DNA from: Paeniglutamicibacter psychrophenolicus
Lineage (GTDB): Bacteria; Actinomycetota; Actinomycetes; Actinomycetales; Micrococcaceae
NCBI RefSeq assembly: GCF_017876575.1
Contig: NZ_JAGIOE010000001.1
Coordinates: 1-64,000, forward strand
Direction of reading: 5' to 3'
DNA length: 64,000 nt
The first letter of the stretch is position 1. Every line of letters starts with the position of its first letter. Shown piece after piece: positions 18,958 to 27,642 of the stretch. The notes below the pieces were generated by a model. That model ran no database searches and was not told the origin of the DNA. It was given only the letters and a program-made list of their open reading frames with translations. The position numbers and the translations under genes are program-made.

Positions 18958-20232
18958 TCAGGGGCGGACGCGGTACACCAGGGCGGTGGCGTAGGCGGTC
19001 AGGCCCTCGCCCGTCCCTTCGTACCCCAGCCCGTCCGAGGTGGTGGCGGTGACGGTGACCGGGGCGCCGGCGGCCTTGCTCAGCACGGCGTCTGCCTCCA
19101 GCCGGCGGGCGGCGAACTTGGGACGGCGGCCCACGAACTGGACGGCCACGTTGCCGATCTCGAATCCGGCCTCGCGCACCAGGCGGGCGGCCTCGGCCAG
19201 CAGCGTGGTGCCAGGGGCCCCGGCGTATTCGGGCCGGTCGGTGCCGAAGTGCGTGCCCAGGTCCCCGATCCCGGCCGCGGAGAAGAGTGCGTCGCAGGCG
19301 GCGTGGGCCACGGCGTCCCCGTCGGAGTGCCCGGACAGGCCCTGGTCCCCGGGGAAGTGCAGCCCGGCCAACCACATGGGCCGGGACTCGGACGGATCGG
19401 CGACCGCATGCACGTCGATCCCGATTCCGGTGCGCGGGATCAACAGCGGGGCCGGGTTGCCGGTGGGCTCGGTCATCGGGGATTCCTTCTCTGGATGGCG
19501 CGGCATCATGGATTCGGCCAGGACGAGGTCCGGTTTGGTGGTGATCTTCAGTGCCGCGGCCGCGCCCGGAACGGTGTCCACACGCTCGCCCAGCAGCTCC
19601 ATTAGCATCGCGTCATCGGTGATCGCCTCGGCTTGGGCCCGGTCCCAGCCGGCGGCGCGCCGGTGGGCGGCCAGCAGCGTGGGGGTGTGGAAGCCCTGCG
19701 GGGTTTGGACCGCGCGCAGCGATTCGCGGGCCGGGGTGCCGGTGATGTGCGGCTGCCCGTGGCCCGGGTCGGTGGCGACCTGCTTGATGGTGTCCACCAC
19801 CGGCAGCACCGGAATCACCGCGCGGGCCCCGGCAACCAGCGCCGCGGCCACCTGGCGGAAGACCTCCGGCGGGGTCAGGGCGCGGGCCGCATCGTGGATC
19901 AGGACCCGCTCGGTTCCCTCATCCATGGCCGCGAGCCCGGCCCGGACCGAGTCGTTGCGCGTTGCCCCACCATCGACGCAGCGTGGTTTCAGCGGATGGG
20001 CGGCGGCGCGGGCCGCCAGTTCAGTATCGCCGCGGGGCAGCACGACAATGACCTGGGCTGCGCAGCCTGCCAGCTGGATGCGGTCCAGCGCGTGCTCAAG
20101 CAGCGACCGGTCGGCCAATGGAACCAGGGCCTTGGGGATGCCGAAGCCCAGCCGGGTTCCGGAGCCGGCAGCAACCACGATGATCGCCGTTTGTTGGATC
20201 TCTGGCTGGCTCAGGGAAATGGGGGAATTCAC
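18958..20232 (-). CDS. ispDF: bifunctional IspD/IspF isoprenoid biosynthesis enzyme
   Basis: A 424-residue fusion of two steps of the MEP isoprenoid pathway. Residues about 15-245 form IspD (2-C-methyl-D-erythritol 4-phosphate cytidylyltransferase), with the nucleotide-binding [18 protein letters not shown] and GATRNDSVR and LIHDAAR. Residues about 262-424 form IspF (2,4-cyclodiphosphate synthase), with [18 protein letters not shown] supplying metal ligands, and the C-terminal [15 protein letters not shown]. An internal Met at the junction ([10 protein letters not shown]) shows where separate genes were joined or could be re-initiated. Fusions of ispD and ispF are known in several bacterial groups; separate genes are common in other actinobacteria. 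Confidence 0.95.
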   Translation of the reverse strand: MNSPISLSQPEIQQTAIIVVAAGSGTRLGFGIPKALVPLADRSLLEHALDRIQLAGCAAQVIVVLPRGDTELAARAAAHPLKPRCVDGGATRNDSVRAGLAAMDEGTERVLIHDAARALTPPEVFRQVAAALVAGARAVIPVLPVVDTIKQVATDPGHGQPHITGTPARESLRAVQTPQGFHTPTLLAAHRRAAGWDRAQAEAITDDAMLMELLGERVDTVPGAAAALKITTKPDLVLAESMMPRHPEKESPMTEPTGNPAPLLIPRTGIGIDVHAVADPSESRPMWLAGLHFPGDQGLSGHSDGDAVAHAACDALFSAAGIGDLGTHFGTDRPEYAGAPGTTLLAEAARLVREAGFEIGNVAVQFVGRRPKFAARRLEADAVLSKAAGAPVTVTATTSDGLGYEGTGEGLTAYATALVYRVRP

Positions 20233-20293
20233 GCACCCAAGCCTAGCTGTGTTCGTTTCCCGCTCGGCGATGGCCGGCCTGTGGGGTTAAATG

Positions 20294-20337
20294 CCGGTGG
20301 GGATCCGGACTCCTTGCGGAATCCGGATCCCCACCGG
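20294..20337 (-). terminator. hairpin downstream of carD
   Basis: An almost perfect inverted repeat with CCGGTGGGGATCCGGA arms between carD and ispDF. It could end part of the carD transcript before ispDF. Confidence 0.7.
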
Positions 20338-20366
20338 GGTTCAAATCAATTAGTGCTTGAAAGCTG

Positions 20367-20849
20367 CTACGAAGCCAAGACCTCGTCGAGGACGGTTTCT
20401 GCCTTTTCTTCGTCGAGCTTCTTGGCCAGCGCAAGTTCGCTGATCAGGATCTGGCGTGCCTTTGCAAGCATGCGCTTTTCGCCTGCGGAAAGACCGCGGT
20501 CGTTGTCACGGCGCCACAGGTCACGAACGACCTCTGCCACCTTGATCACGTCGCCGGAAGCAAGCTTCTCCAGGTTCGCCTTGTAACGGCGTGACCAGTT
20601 GGTAGGCTCTTCTGTGAACTCGGCACGCAATACCTCGAATACGTGATCCAAGCCCTCCTGCCCAACTACGTCGCGCACACCAACGAGATCGACATTTTCT
20701 GCCGGAACCTCGATGGTCAAATCACCCTGGGCAACCTTAAGCTTGAGATACATCTTCTCTTCGCCCTTGATGGTGCGCATCTTGATCTCTTCGATCATTG
20801 CTGCACCGTGGTGCGGGTAGACAACTGTCTCGCCAACCTCAAAAACCAT
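20367..20849 (-). CDS. carD: CarD family RNA polymerase-binding transcription factor
   Basis: A 160-residue CarD/CdnL protein. Residues 1-55 ([16 protein letters not shown]) form the Tudor-like RNA polymerase beta-subunit-binding domain. The rest is the helical DNA-binding domain, with [13 protein letters not shown] and [16 protein letters not shown]. In mycobacteria CarD binds the beta subunit and stabilises open complexes, especially at rRNA promoters. The ATG at 20849 was chosen because a GAAAGGGG ribosome binding site precedes it and homologues begin at MVFEVG; an in-frame ATG 12 codons upstream is unlikely. It is the first gene of the carD-ispDF-cysS-rlmB cluster. Confidence 0.95.
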   Translation of the reverse strand: MVFEVGETVVYPHHGAAMIEEIKMRTIKGEEKMYLKLKVAQGDLTIEVPAENVDLVGVRDVVGQEGLDHVFEVLRAEFTEEPTNWSRRYKANLEKLASGDVIKVAEVVRDLWRRDNDRGLSAGEKRMLAKARQILISELALAKKLDEEKAETVLDEVLAS

Positions 20850-21158
20850 GTGGATAAACCCCTTTCCCGTTAACCAGTTTATCACGATAATTGGTCAAAA
20901 CGATTCGGGGGCCTCCCCTACTCCCTAGCAATGGCGCGGTTTTGACCCTTCCCAAGCAGCCGATCTAGTGCTATGTCAAGCGGTCATTTCGGGTCGTTTC
21001 AGTGCCTTGATCAGCACATTGATGACACTTACGCCGGGGGCCGAATCATACATTCGGGACAAAACCCATTAGGCTAGGGGACGAGAGTGGCTCCCTCGGG
21101 TGCAACCCGTGTGCCCACGAGCTCACCCGAACTCGAACCTGATTGAGGAGTTTGTGCC
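20850..21158. promoter_or_regulatory. divergent intergenic region carD / lipoprotein gene
   Basis: About 310 bp between divergent genes, so it must hold both promoters. No -35/-10 pair was convincing enough to place. A GAGGAG ribosome binding site at about 21146-21151 serves the rightward gene. Confidence 0.4.
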
Positions 21159-21689
21159 GTGATGACCGCACAGAAGAACCGTGGACGCCGCGTCGTTGCA
21201 GCAGCCGCACTTGCCATGTTGACCCTTGGTGTTACCAGCTGTGGCGCCATCAACGAACAAGCGACGACCTTCCAGTACGCCGCATCCGATGGAATCGTGC
21301 TCAATGTCGGCGATCTTGACGTCCGCAACCTGATGCTCATCACCAAGAGCGCCACCGACGAGGCCCGCGTACTCGGCTCCCTGGTCAACAACACCGACGC
21401 CGCCCAGACCCTGGAACTGAAGCTGCCGACCGGCTCCGTGACCATTGCGGTCCCTGCCAAGAGCGCCGTCCAGCTGGAAAAGAAGGAGAACGAAAAGCTC
21501 CTGCCTTCCACCGGGGTGGCCCCCGGGGCCCACGTGAAGGCAACGCTGATTGTTGGATCCAACTCCGATGAGGTCGGCATCCCGGTAATCGACGGCACCC
21601 TTGAGGAATACCGCCAGTACGTTCCGGGCGGATTCGACCCGAGCGTTCTCAACCACTTGACCCCGTCCCCGAAGCCTGCCGAACACTAG
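21159..21689 (+). CDS. putative lipoprotein of unknown function
   Basis: A 176-residue secreted lipoprotein. After a basic start (QKNRGRR) comes a hydrophobic segment ending in a lipobox-like LGVTSC with Cys28 as the lipidation site. The mature part (DGIVLNVGDLDVRNLMLI ... LGSLVNNTDAAQTLEL ... VTIAVPAKSAVQLE) is a beta-rich, copper-chaperone-like (PCu(A)C-type) layout but lacks obvious metal ligands. The GTG at 21159 is well placed behind GAGGAG; the next codon is an alternative ATG. It stands alone, divergent from carD, and ends at a strong hairpin. Related genes occupy the same site next to carD in related actinobacteria, from general knowledge. Function unknown. Confidence 0.85.
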   Translation: MMTAQKNRGRRVVAAAALAMLTLGVTSCGAINEQATTFQYAASDGIVLNVGDLDVRNLMLITKSATDEARVLGSLVNNTDAAQTLELKLPTGSVTIAVPAKSAVQLEKKENEKLLPSTGVAPGAHVKATLIVGSNSDEVGIPVIDGTLEEYRQYVPGGFDPSVLNHLTPSPKPAEH

Positions 21690-21731
21690 GCGGCGCGGGC
21701 GCCACGGCGTCGACGGCAAGATTCAAGCTTC

Positions 21732-21774
21732 AAAAGCGATGGGCCCGGAGGAATCCTCCGGGCCCATCGCTTTT
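21732..21774. terminator. bidirectional terminator
   Basis: A 15-bp GC-rich stem (GCGATGGGCCCGGAG) is flanked by AAAA on the left and TTTT on the right, giving a proper terminator in both directions. It separates the rightward lipoprotein gene from the leftward regX3. Confidence 0.9.
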
Positions 21775-21867
21775 GACGTTAAACGTCGTTGGCCCTGGCC
21801 GCCCGGGCAGGGCGTGCGACGGCCCCCGGCTTGGCAGCGCCGAGACGGGGGCCGTCGCACCGGCCGA

Positions 21868-22548
21868 TTAGGCCTCGAACTTGTAGCCCAGCCCGCGCAC
21901 CGTGACCAGGTGCACCGGGGCGGCCGGCTCCGGCTCGATCTTTGTCCGCAGCCGCTTCACGTGCACGTCCAGGGTCTTGGTGTCCCCCACGTAGTCCGAG
22001 CCCCAGACCCGGTCGATCAGCTGCCCGCGGGTCAGTACCCGGCCGGCGTTGCGCAGCAGCATTTCCAGCAGCTCGAATTCCTTCAGCGGCATCGGAACCT
22101 CCGAACTGCGCACCGAGACGACGTGGCGTTCCACGTCCATGCGCACCGGGCCCGCGGCCACGATGTTGGAAACCAGCTCGTCGCCCTCGCCCTGGCGACG
22201 CAGCACCGCACGGATGCGGGCCACCAGTTCCCGCGAGGAGTACGGCTTGGTGACGTAGTCGTCGGCACCCAGCTCCAGGCCGACCACCTTGTCGATTTCC
22301 GAGTCCTTGGCTGTCAGCATGATCACCGGCACCTGGGAGGTGGTGCGGATCTGGCGGAACACCTCGGTCCCGGGCTGGCCCGGAAGCATCAGGTCAAGCA
22401 GCACAAGGTCGGCGCCGTGGCGCTCGAACTCGGTGACGGCATCCATGCCGTTGTCGGCAACGCGGACCTCGAAGCCCTCCTTTTCCAGCAGGTACGTCAA
22501 CGGGTCGGAGAGCGACTCCTCGTCCTCAACCAGCAAAATACGGGTCAT
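21868..22548 (-). CDS. regX3: two-component response regulator RegX3 (OmpR/PhoB family)
   Basis: A 226-residue OmpR/PhoB-type regulator. The receiver domain (residues 1-115) has the acidic pair Glu8/Asp9, phosphoacceptor Asp52 in LLDLMLPG, Thr79 and Lys101. The C-terminal winged helix (about 130-226) ends with the typical TVRGLGYKFE. With SenX3 it controls the phosphate-starvation response in mycobacteria and corynebacteria (PhoP in streptomycetes). The start overlaps the senX3 stop in an ATGA, so the two are translationally coupled; longer in-frame extensions upstream are read-through of senX3 coding sequence. Confidence 0.95.
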   Translation of the reverse strand: MTRILLVEDEESLSDPLTYLLEKEGFEVRVADNGMDAVTEFERHGADLVLLDLMLPGQPGTEVFRQIRTTSQVPVIMLTAKDSEIDKVVGLELGADDYVTKPYSSRELVARIRAVLRRQGEGDELVSNIVAAGPVRMDVERHVVSVRSSEVPMPLKEFELLEMLLRNAGRVLTRGQLIDRVWGSDYVGDTKTLDVHVKRLRTKIEPEPAAPVHLVTVRGLGYKFEA

Positions 22549-23762
22549 CCCCGTCCTCCTTCCGGCAGCGCGCCCGAAGGGCGCGCACCGTGTTGTGTGT
22601 GATCGTTCCGCGAGGGAAGCGATTTGTCTTGTTCGCTGGATTCCTCGAGCATCGGCAGGCGCACCGTGAAGGTCGAGCCCTGTCCGGGCTGCGACCACAA
22701 GGTGATTTCGCCGCCGTGGTTGGCCACCACGTGCTTGACGATGCTCAGGCCCAGCCCGGTGCCCCCGGTGTGCCGGGAGCGTGCCGCGTCGATGCGGTAA
22801 AAACGTTCAAAGATCCGTTCCTGCTCGTCCGGGGCGATGCCCGGGCCCTGGTCGGTGACCGAGATCTGGATCAATCCGTCGCGCGCCCGCAGCCCCACTC
22901 CCACGGTGGTGTCTTCCGGGGAATAGCGGATGGCGTTGTCGATGAGGTTGCGCAGGGCGGTCATCAGCAGGTCGCGGTCCCCGAAGACCGCCTGGTCAAC
23001 GGTGCCGCCCACGGAGATCTTGATGCGCTTTTCCTCGGCCGGCAGCTTGTTGCGGTCCACCGCCTCGGCTAGCACCTCGTTGAGGTCGATGGATTCGCCG
23101 GCCAGCACCACGTCGGTGCCCTGCAGGCGGGAGAGCTCGATGATGTCCTGGACCAGCGCGGCCAGCCGGGCCGATTCCTTGTAGAGCCGGGTGGTGAAGC
23201 GGCGCACGGCGACCTCGTCGTCGGCCGCCCCGTCAATGGCCTCTGCCAGCAGCGAGATCGCCCCGACGGGGGTCTTCAGCTCGTGGGACACGTTGGCGAC
23301 GAAGTCGTTGCGCACCGCGGCGGTGCGGGTGATCTCGGTGCGGTCATCGGCCAGCAACAGGATGTATTCCTCGCCCAGCGGGGCGACCCGCACGTGCACG
23401 AACATGCTGGTTGCACCCATCGTGCCGCGCTGCAGCTCGAACTCGCGCTCGGCGATCACGCCGTCGGCGCGGACCTTGCGGGCCAGGGTGCGCAGTTCCT
23501 CATGGATCAGCGTGTGCCCGCGCACCAGACCGTAGGCATAGGAGGCAGGGTTGGCGCGCACCACGCCATCGACCTCATCGAGGATCACGAAGGCGCGACC
23601 AATGACCGAAAGCACTTCGGCGGAACCTTCGGGCAGCGTTGGTTCACCGACCACGGGCAGCCCGCCGCGGGAGAGCATCGAGCCGCGGTACGCCATGATG
23701 CCCACAATGCCCAGGGCCAACCCGACGAGGCCCGCAACCACCGATAGCAAGACATCATTCAC
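22545..23762 (-). CDS. senX3: sensor histidine kinase SenX3
   Basis: A 405-residue sensor kinase. It has an N-terminal transmembrane segment (residues about 4-24), a PAS-like sensor region (about 45-140), a HisKA domain with the phosphorylated His160 in ANVSHELKTPVGA, and an HATPase_c domain with DNAIRYSP and GTGLGLSIVKHV. It phosphorylates RegX3 in response to phosphate status. The GTG start at 23762 was preferred to an upstream in-frame codon because the protein then begins at the membrane helix, as in homologues. It overlaps regX3 by 4 nt and is divergent from phoU, with PHO-box repeats in between. Confidence 0.94.
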   Translation of the reverse strand: MNDVLLSVVAGLVGLALGIVGIMAYRGSMLSRGGLPVVGEPTLPEGSAEVLSVIGRAFVILDEVDGVVRANPASYAYGLVRGHTLIHEELRTLARKVRADGVIAEREFELQRGTMGATSMFVHVRVAPLGEEYILLLADDRTEITRTAAVRNDFVANVSHELKTPVGAISLLAEAIDGAADDEVAVRRFTTRLYKESARLAALVQDIIELSRLQGTDVVLAGESIDLNEVLAEAVDRNKLPAEEKRIKISVGGTVDQAVFGDRDLLMTALRNLIDNAIRYSPEDTTVGVGLRARDGLIQISVTDQGPGIAPDEQERIFERFYRIDAARSRHTGGTGLGLSIVKHVVANHGGEITLWSQPGQGSTFTVRLPMLEESSEQDKSLPSRNDHTQHGARPSGALPEGGRG

Positions 23763-23824
23763 GCTTCCTAGCCTAGCCGGGGTTCGAAGCCCGACCCGTG
23801 CCAAAGCGGGGGCATCGGCGACTC

Positions 23825-23864
23825 ATTCACCAAACGTTCACCTTGTTCCCCCGGATGGTTCACC
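23825..23864. promoter_or_regulatory. PHO box: four direct-repeat units with 11-bp spacing
   Basis: ATTCACC (23825), GTTCACC (23836), a degenerate TCCCCCG (23847) and GTTCACC (23858) follow each other at exactly 11-bp steps. This is the direct-repeat architecture of actinobacterial PhoP/RegX3 operators. It lies between the divergent senX3 and phoU genes and probably mediates autoregulation and control of phoU. Confidence 0.85.
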
Positions 23865-23943
23865 CGGTGCTGTAACAATGGACATGAACAGTTCCGTCGT
23901 CCGTGCCGGACGCGGTGCCCCACCGTAGTGAAAGGACGCCCGC

Positions 23944-24603
23944 GTGCGTAAGGTTTTCCAGGCCGATCTGCAGCAAATCGGAGAAGAACTCATTGAGATG
24001 TCGCGTTTGGTGGCCACGGCCATGGAACGGGCCTATGAGTCGTTTGCGAACGCGGATATCGAATTGGCCCAGGAAGTCATTGCCGAGGACGCGAAGATCG
24101 ACTTCCTGCAGAACCAACTCGACGAACGGGCCATCGACGTATTGGCCCTCCAGGGCCCGGTGGCCTCGGACCTGCGCATGATCGTCGGGTCCCTGCGCAT
24201 GAGCGCCTCGCTGGAGCGCATGGGCGATTTGGCCCGCCACGTGGCCCAGCTGGCACGCCTGCGTTTCCCGCAGCAGGTGGTCCCCGATTCCATCGCCCCG
24301 ACGTTCAAGGCCATGGCCGAGCTGGACATCGCGATCGCGAAGAAGGTCGGCGAATTGCTGGACGGCCGCGATTTGGCCGTGGCCCGGGAAATCATCGAGC
24401 TGAACACCAAGATCGACGAATTGCATGTCTCGATCTTCAAGGCCGTCGCCGCCCCCGAGTGGAACCACTCCGGGCCGATGACCGCCGATGTCACCTTGAC
24501 CAGCCGCTACCTGGAGCGCTTCGGCGACCACGGCGTCTCGGTGGCACGCAAGGTCTCCTACCTGGTCACCGGGGAATGGGATCCGGACATCACCGGCTTC
24601 TAG
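23944..24603 (+). CDS. phoU: phosphate signalling protein PhoU
   Basis: A 219-residue PhoU, made of two three-helix repeats (about 1-105 and 115-215). The metal-binding type motifs are visible as SLERMGDLARHVA in the first repeat and YLERFGDHGVSVA in the second. PhoU links the Pst phosphate transporter to the sensor kinase and damps the response when phosphate is plentiful. The GTG start is preceded by AAAGGA. It is divergent from senX3 with the PHO box between, but no pst transporter genes are in the window. Confidence 0.95.
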   Translation: MRKVFQADLQQIGEELIEMSRLVATAMERAYESFANADIELAQEVIAEDAKIDFLQNQLDERAIDVLALQGPVASDLRMIVGSLRMSASLERMGDLARHVAQLARLRFPQQVVPDSIAPTFKAMAELDIAIAKKVGELLDGRDLAVAREIIELNTKIDELHVSIFKAVAAPEWNHSGPMTADVTLTSRYLERFGDHGVSVARKVSYLVTGEWDPDITGF

Positions 24604-24616
24604 CCTTCAGGACGCG

Positions 24617-24662
24617 GAAAACGCGCCGGGATCGACCCCATGGGGCCGGGCCGGCGCGTTTT
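24617..24662. terminator. terminator downstream of phoU
   Basis: Stem AAAACGCGCCGG with its complement CCGGCGCGTTTT, a bidirectional rho-independent terminator about 15 nt after the phoU stop. Confidence 0.85.
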
Positions 24663-24811
24663 GCGTGGTGCGGGATGTGCGTTTAAACGCCAAACCGCCA
24701 CATCCATCCCGCACGCGGGCACCCTTGGCACCGAAGACCCTTGGTCGTCGGTGGGCGGGAGCCGTTGCGCGAAAAAAGTGCAGCGGCAGAGCTTGGTGGG
24801 CGTTGGCTTGC

Positions 24812-25114
24812 TTAGCCTTCGCAGTCGCGGCAATATGCCACGCCATTTGCCTCGCGCGCCAGCAGCGTGCGGTGGCGGATCAGGAAGCACGAGCCACAAA
24901 GGAACTCGTCTTCCTTCTGCGGAATGACGGTGACCGTCAGTTCCTCGTTTGACAGGTCGGCACCCGCCAGCTCGACACCGTCAGAGGTGTCTTCCTCATC
25001 AAGGTCCCGGGACACGCTGCGTGCGTCGGGAGCGTTTGCGGACTTGACCGCTTCAAGGGAGGCCTTACGGGCCTCGGCTACGTCTGGCCGGACCTCGTCA
25101 TAATCAGTTGCCAC
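24812..25114 (-). CDS. DUF4193 family zinc-ribbon-like protein
   Basis: A 100-residue acidic protein. The N-terminal half is ATDYDEVRPDVAEARK and the C-terminal half contains LCGSCFLIRH and YCRDCEG, giving four cysteines suitable for a zinc site. This matches the DUF4193 family, confined to actinobacteria and of unknown role. The GTG at 25114 is chosen because AAGGA precedes it and homologues begin MATDYD. Confidence 0.88.
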   Translation of the reverse strand: MATDYDEVRPDVAEARKASLEAVKSANAPDARSVSRDLDEEDTSDGVELAGADLSNEELTVTVIPQKEDEFLCGSCFLIRHRTLLAREANGVAYCRDCEG

Positions 25115-25420
25115 GAAATGCAATCCTTACGTGATTCAGGGGTACGTCGAGACGACACAGTACAGCATGAAGCCGTGTGCACAAGTGCCAATTCTTCTTT
25201 TTAAGCCCGTCGCGCACATTTTGTGATCAGACACACATTCAGGTCCCCTCGGTCCGCAGCATCAACATGGCGCCGGACACAGCGGGCGACGTTGCTTGCC
25301 GGCCCCGAAAACCGCCAAAAACGCACCTTCCACCCAACGGATCGGGCCGTGTCCCCCGCCCGGTCCGGGCAGGGGACACGGCCCCGAAAATCCCCCTTCC
25401 GGGGGAAATGCGTGCTTGGC
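25115..25420. other. intergenic stretch between DUF4193 gene and gpm
   Basis: About 300 bp without a gene. It contains the gpm terminator at 25343-25386 and presumably the DUF4193 promoter, not pinpointed. Confidence 0.5.
25343..25386 (-). terminator. terminator downstream of gpm
   Basis: Perfect stem CGGGCCGTGTCCCC / GGGGACACGGCCCCG about 35 nt after the gpm stop on the minus strand. Confidence 0.8.
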
Positions 25421-26164
25421 CTAGCGGCCCTGGTTGGCCACGGCCTTGATGGCGTCGGCCGCTGCGTCCGCGTCCAGGTATTGTCCGCCGCGGGTGACCG
25501 GGGTGAAGTCCTCGTTCAACTCGTACACCAGCGGGATGCCGGTGGGGATGTTGAGCGATGCGATGTCCTCGTCACTGATGCCGTCAAGGTGCTTGACCAG
25601 GGCGCGCAGCGAATTGCCGTGCGCGGTCACCAAAACGGTCTTGTGCGCTGCCAGGTCCGGCTTGATCTCGTCCTCCCAGTACGGAAGCATCCGCACCAGC
25701 ACGTCCTTGAGGCATTCGGTGCGCGGGGCATCGTCACCGAGGTTGGCATAGCGCGGATCGTTGATCTGGCTGAATTCCGAATCGTCGGACAACACCGGCG
25801 GCGGGGTGTCGTAGGACCGGCGCCATTCCATGAACTGCTCCTCGCCGTACTCGGCCAAGGTCTGCGCCTTGTCCTTGCCCTGCAGCGCGCCGTAGTGGCG
25901 CTCGTTCAGGCGCCAGCTGCGCTTGACCGGGATCCAGGACAGGTCCGCGGATTCCAGGGCCAGGTTGGCGGTGACGATGGCGCGCTTGAGCAGCGAGGTG
26001 TGCAGCACCGCGGGGGCCAGGCCGGCCTCGGTGAGCAGCTTTCCGCCGCGGGTTGCCTCGGCACGGCCCTGCTCGGTGAGCGTGACGTCGTACCAACCGG
26101 TGAACAGGTTCTTTTCGTTCCACTCGCTTTGCCCGTGGCGAAGCAGGATCAGGGTGTAAGTCAT
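25421..26164 (-). CDS. gpmA: 2,3-bisphosphoglycerate-dependent phosphoglycerate mutase
   Basis: A 247-residue cofactor-dependent phosphoglycerate mutase, interconverting 3- and 2-phosphoglycerate in glycolysis. The catalytic phosphohistidine motif [10 protein letters not shown] has His10. Other hallmarks are [15 protein letters not shown], the acid/base Glu in [15 protein letters not shown], and the second histidine in [15 protein letters not shown]. The ATG at 26164 gives the normal protein start ([11 protein letters not shown]). It is divergent from the methyltransferase gene. Confidence 0.97.
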   Translation of the reverse strand: MTYTLILLRHGQSEWNEKNLFTGWYDVTLTEQGRAEATRGGKLLTEAGLAPAVLHTSLLKRAIVTANLALESADLSWIPVKRSWRLNERHYGALQGKDKAQTLAEYGEEQFMEWRRSYDTPPPVLSDDSEFSQINDPRYANLGDDAPRTECLKDVLVRMLPYWEDEIKPDLAAHKTVLVTAHGNSLRALVKHLDGISDEDIASLNIPTGIPLVYELNEDFTPVTRGGQYLDADAAADAIKAVANQGR

Positions 26165-26205
26165 GAAACCCATTCTAGGACGCGTGAAGTGCCTTACTTT
26201 ATTCC

Positions 26206-27108
26206 GTGACACGCGCGGGTCGCGGTGTTCGGCGCTTTACGCTTAAGCCAATGGTTCAGAAAGCGACTCGGCTCGGTGGACGGTCGCTGACCGGTCGCCC
26301 GCTGGGCAATACGACCCGTGGGACGACCAATCCCAACCGCATGCGCCGCGTGGACCGCTGGATGACCGGGCCCCAGGCCTGGCGCCTGCGCCCCGGAACC
26401 ACCGGGGCCCCGCCCATTGCGGTTGACCTTGGCTACGGAGCGTCTCCCGCCACCGCCGTCGAGTTTTTCGACCGCGTGCGCTCCGTGTCCCCGTCGGCCC
26501 AAGTGGTGGGCATCGAGATCGAACCCGAACGCGTCGCCCGCGGCACCGCCCTGCACCTGGAGGGCCTGGACTTCCGCCTGGGCGGGTTCGAGATCCCCAT
26601 TGATTCCAAGGCCACCGTGATCCGCGCCTTCAACGTGCTGCGGCAATACGACGAGGCGGATGTGGCCGGCATCTGGGAAACCATGGTGGGGCGCCTCACC
26701 GAGAACGGCGTGCTCATCGAGGGCACCTGCGATGAGATCGGCCGGCGCAGCTCCTGGGTCGCCGTGACGAAAAACGGTCCGCAAACCCTGAGCATCTCCC
26801 TGCGCTTCGGTGCCTTCACCCGCCCCTCCGATGTCGCCGAGCGCCTTCCCAAGGCGCTGATCCACCGCAACATCTCAGGCGAACGCATCCACGATTTCCT
26901 CGCCGCGGCCGATGCCGCATGGCTTTCCGCCGCCCCGCTGGCCGCCTTCGGCAACAAACAGCGCTTCGTGGCCATGTGCCGGGCCCTGCGTGGGAACGGC
27001 TGGCCGATCTGCGACTCGGCCTCGCGTTGGCGGCTGGGCGAGATGACCGTGAAGTGGGAGGCCGTGGCCCCGCGCACCGGCGCCCTGGCCTTGGCGGAAC
27101 TCAACTAG
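26206..27108 (+). CDS. class I SAM-dependent methyltransferase-like protein
   Basis: A protein of about 300 residues with a Rossmann-type methyltransferase core. The glycine-rich SAM-binding strand is [18 protein letters not shown], followed by the acidic strand end [11 protein letters not shown]. The later [18 protein letters not shown] and [12 protein letters not shown] resemble motifs IV-V. The substrate is unknown. The start is uncertain: the GTG at 26206 or an ATG at 26251 would both leave the conserved [16 protein letters not shown] block intact, and neither has a good ribosome binding site. Divergent from gpm; the next gene follows after 66 bp. Confidence 0.8.
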   Translation: MTRAGRGVRRFTLKPMVQKATRLGGRSLTGRPLGNTTRGTTNPNRMRRVDRWMTGPQAWRLRPGTTGAPPIAVDLGYGASPATAVEFFDRVRSVSPSAQVVGIEIEPERVARGTALHLEGLDFRLGGFEIPIDSKATVIRAFNVLRQYDEADVAGIWETMVGRLTENGVLIEGTCDEIGRRSSWVAVTKNGPQTLSISLRFGAFTRPSDVAERLPKALIHRNISGERIHDFLAAADAAWLSAAPLAAFGNKQRFVAMCRALRGNGWPICDSASRWRLGEMTVKWEAVAPRTGALALAELN

Positions 27109-27174
27109 CCAGCCCCGGATTTCACGCTCCCAAGGGGGGATGCAAAACACCCTCCGTGGCCCCATACTTGTGCC

Positions 27175-27642
27175 ATGGTCAAAAGTGTTGGGCGGCCCGG
27201 GAAACCACTTCTGGTGCTCCTGTGCGTGATAGCCGCACTCGTGCTCGTCTCCGTTGTCGTCGTGCTCACCCGCGGAACACCGAAAGCGCTGGATGCCTCC
27301 ACCCCCGCCGGGGTCGTGCAGGGTTACGTCACCGCCGTGATCGGCGGGGACGAGGCCGCCGCCGCACGCTTCCTCAAGCCCGGGGAGGACACCCGGTGCA
27401 AGGGGTTCGAGTCCGTCGCCCCGGAGCGGAACATCCGCGTTGCACTCATCTCCACGACCCAGCGCGAGACCACCGCCGACGTCTCGGTTTCCATTTCCTA
27501 CACCAACGTCGGCGGCCCCTTCGGCAGTCCCGAATACGCCAGCGAGGAATCCTTCGGCCTGTCCCTCGTCGGTGGCAAATGGCTGATTTCCAACGCCCCG
27601 TGGCCCCTGCTCACCTGCCACGACACGGAAATCGGGCCATGA
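27175..27642 (+). CDS. membrane-anchored hypothetical protein
   Basis: A 155-residue protein with a basic N-terminus, one transmembrane helix (residues about 11-32, LLVLLCVIAALVLVSVVVVL) and an extracytoplasmic domain. The domain (STPAGVVQGYVTAVIGGDEAAAARFL ... GGKWLISNAPWPLLTC) has the size and pattern of an NTF2-like/DUF4878-type fold. Two cysteines, in DTRCKGF and LLTCHD, could form a disulfide. It overlaps the next gene by 4 nt (ATGA), so the two are probably coupled. Function unknown. Confidence 0.82.
   Translation: MVKSVGRPGKPLLVLLCVIAALVLVSVVVVLTRGTPKALDASTPAGVVQGYVTAVIGGDEAAAARFLKPGEDTRCKGFESVAPERNIRVALISTTQRETTADVSVSISYTNVGGPFGSPEYASEESFGLSLVGGKWLISNAPWPLLTCHDTEIGP

Noticed and set aside
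26919-27638. Upstream extension of the polytopic membrane protein to a 778-codon frame
   Set aside because: It overlaps the methyltransferase and the 27175 gene in another frame; the membrane protein starts naturally at the ATG overlapping the previous stop.
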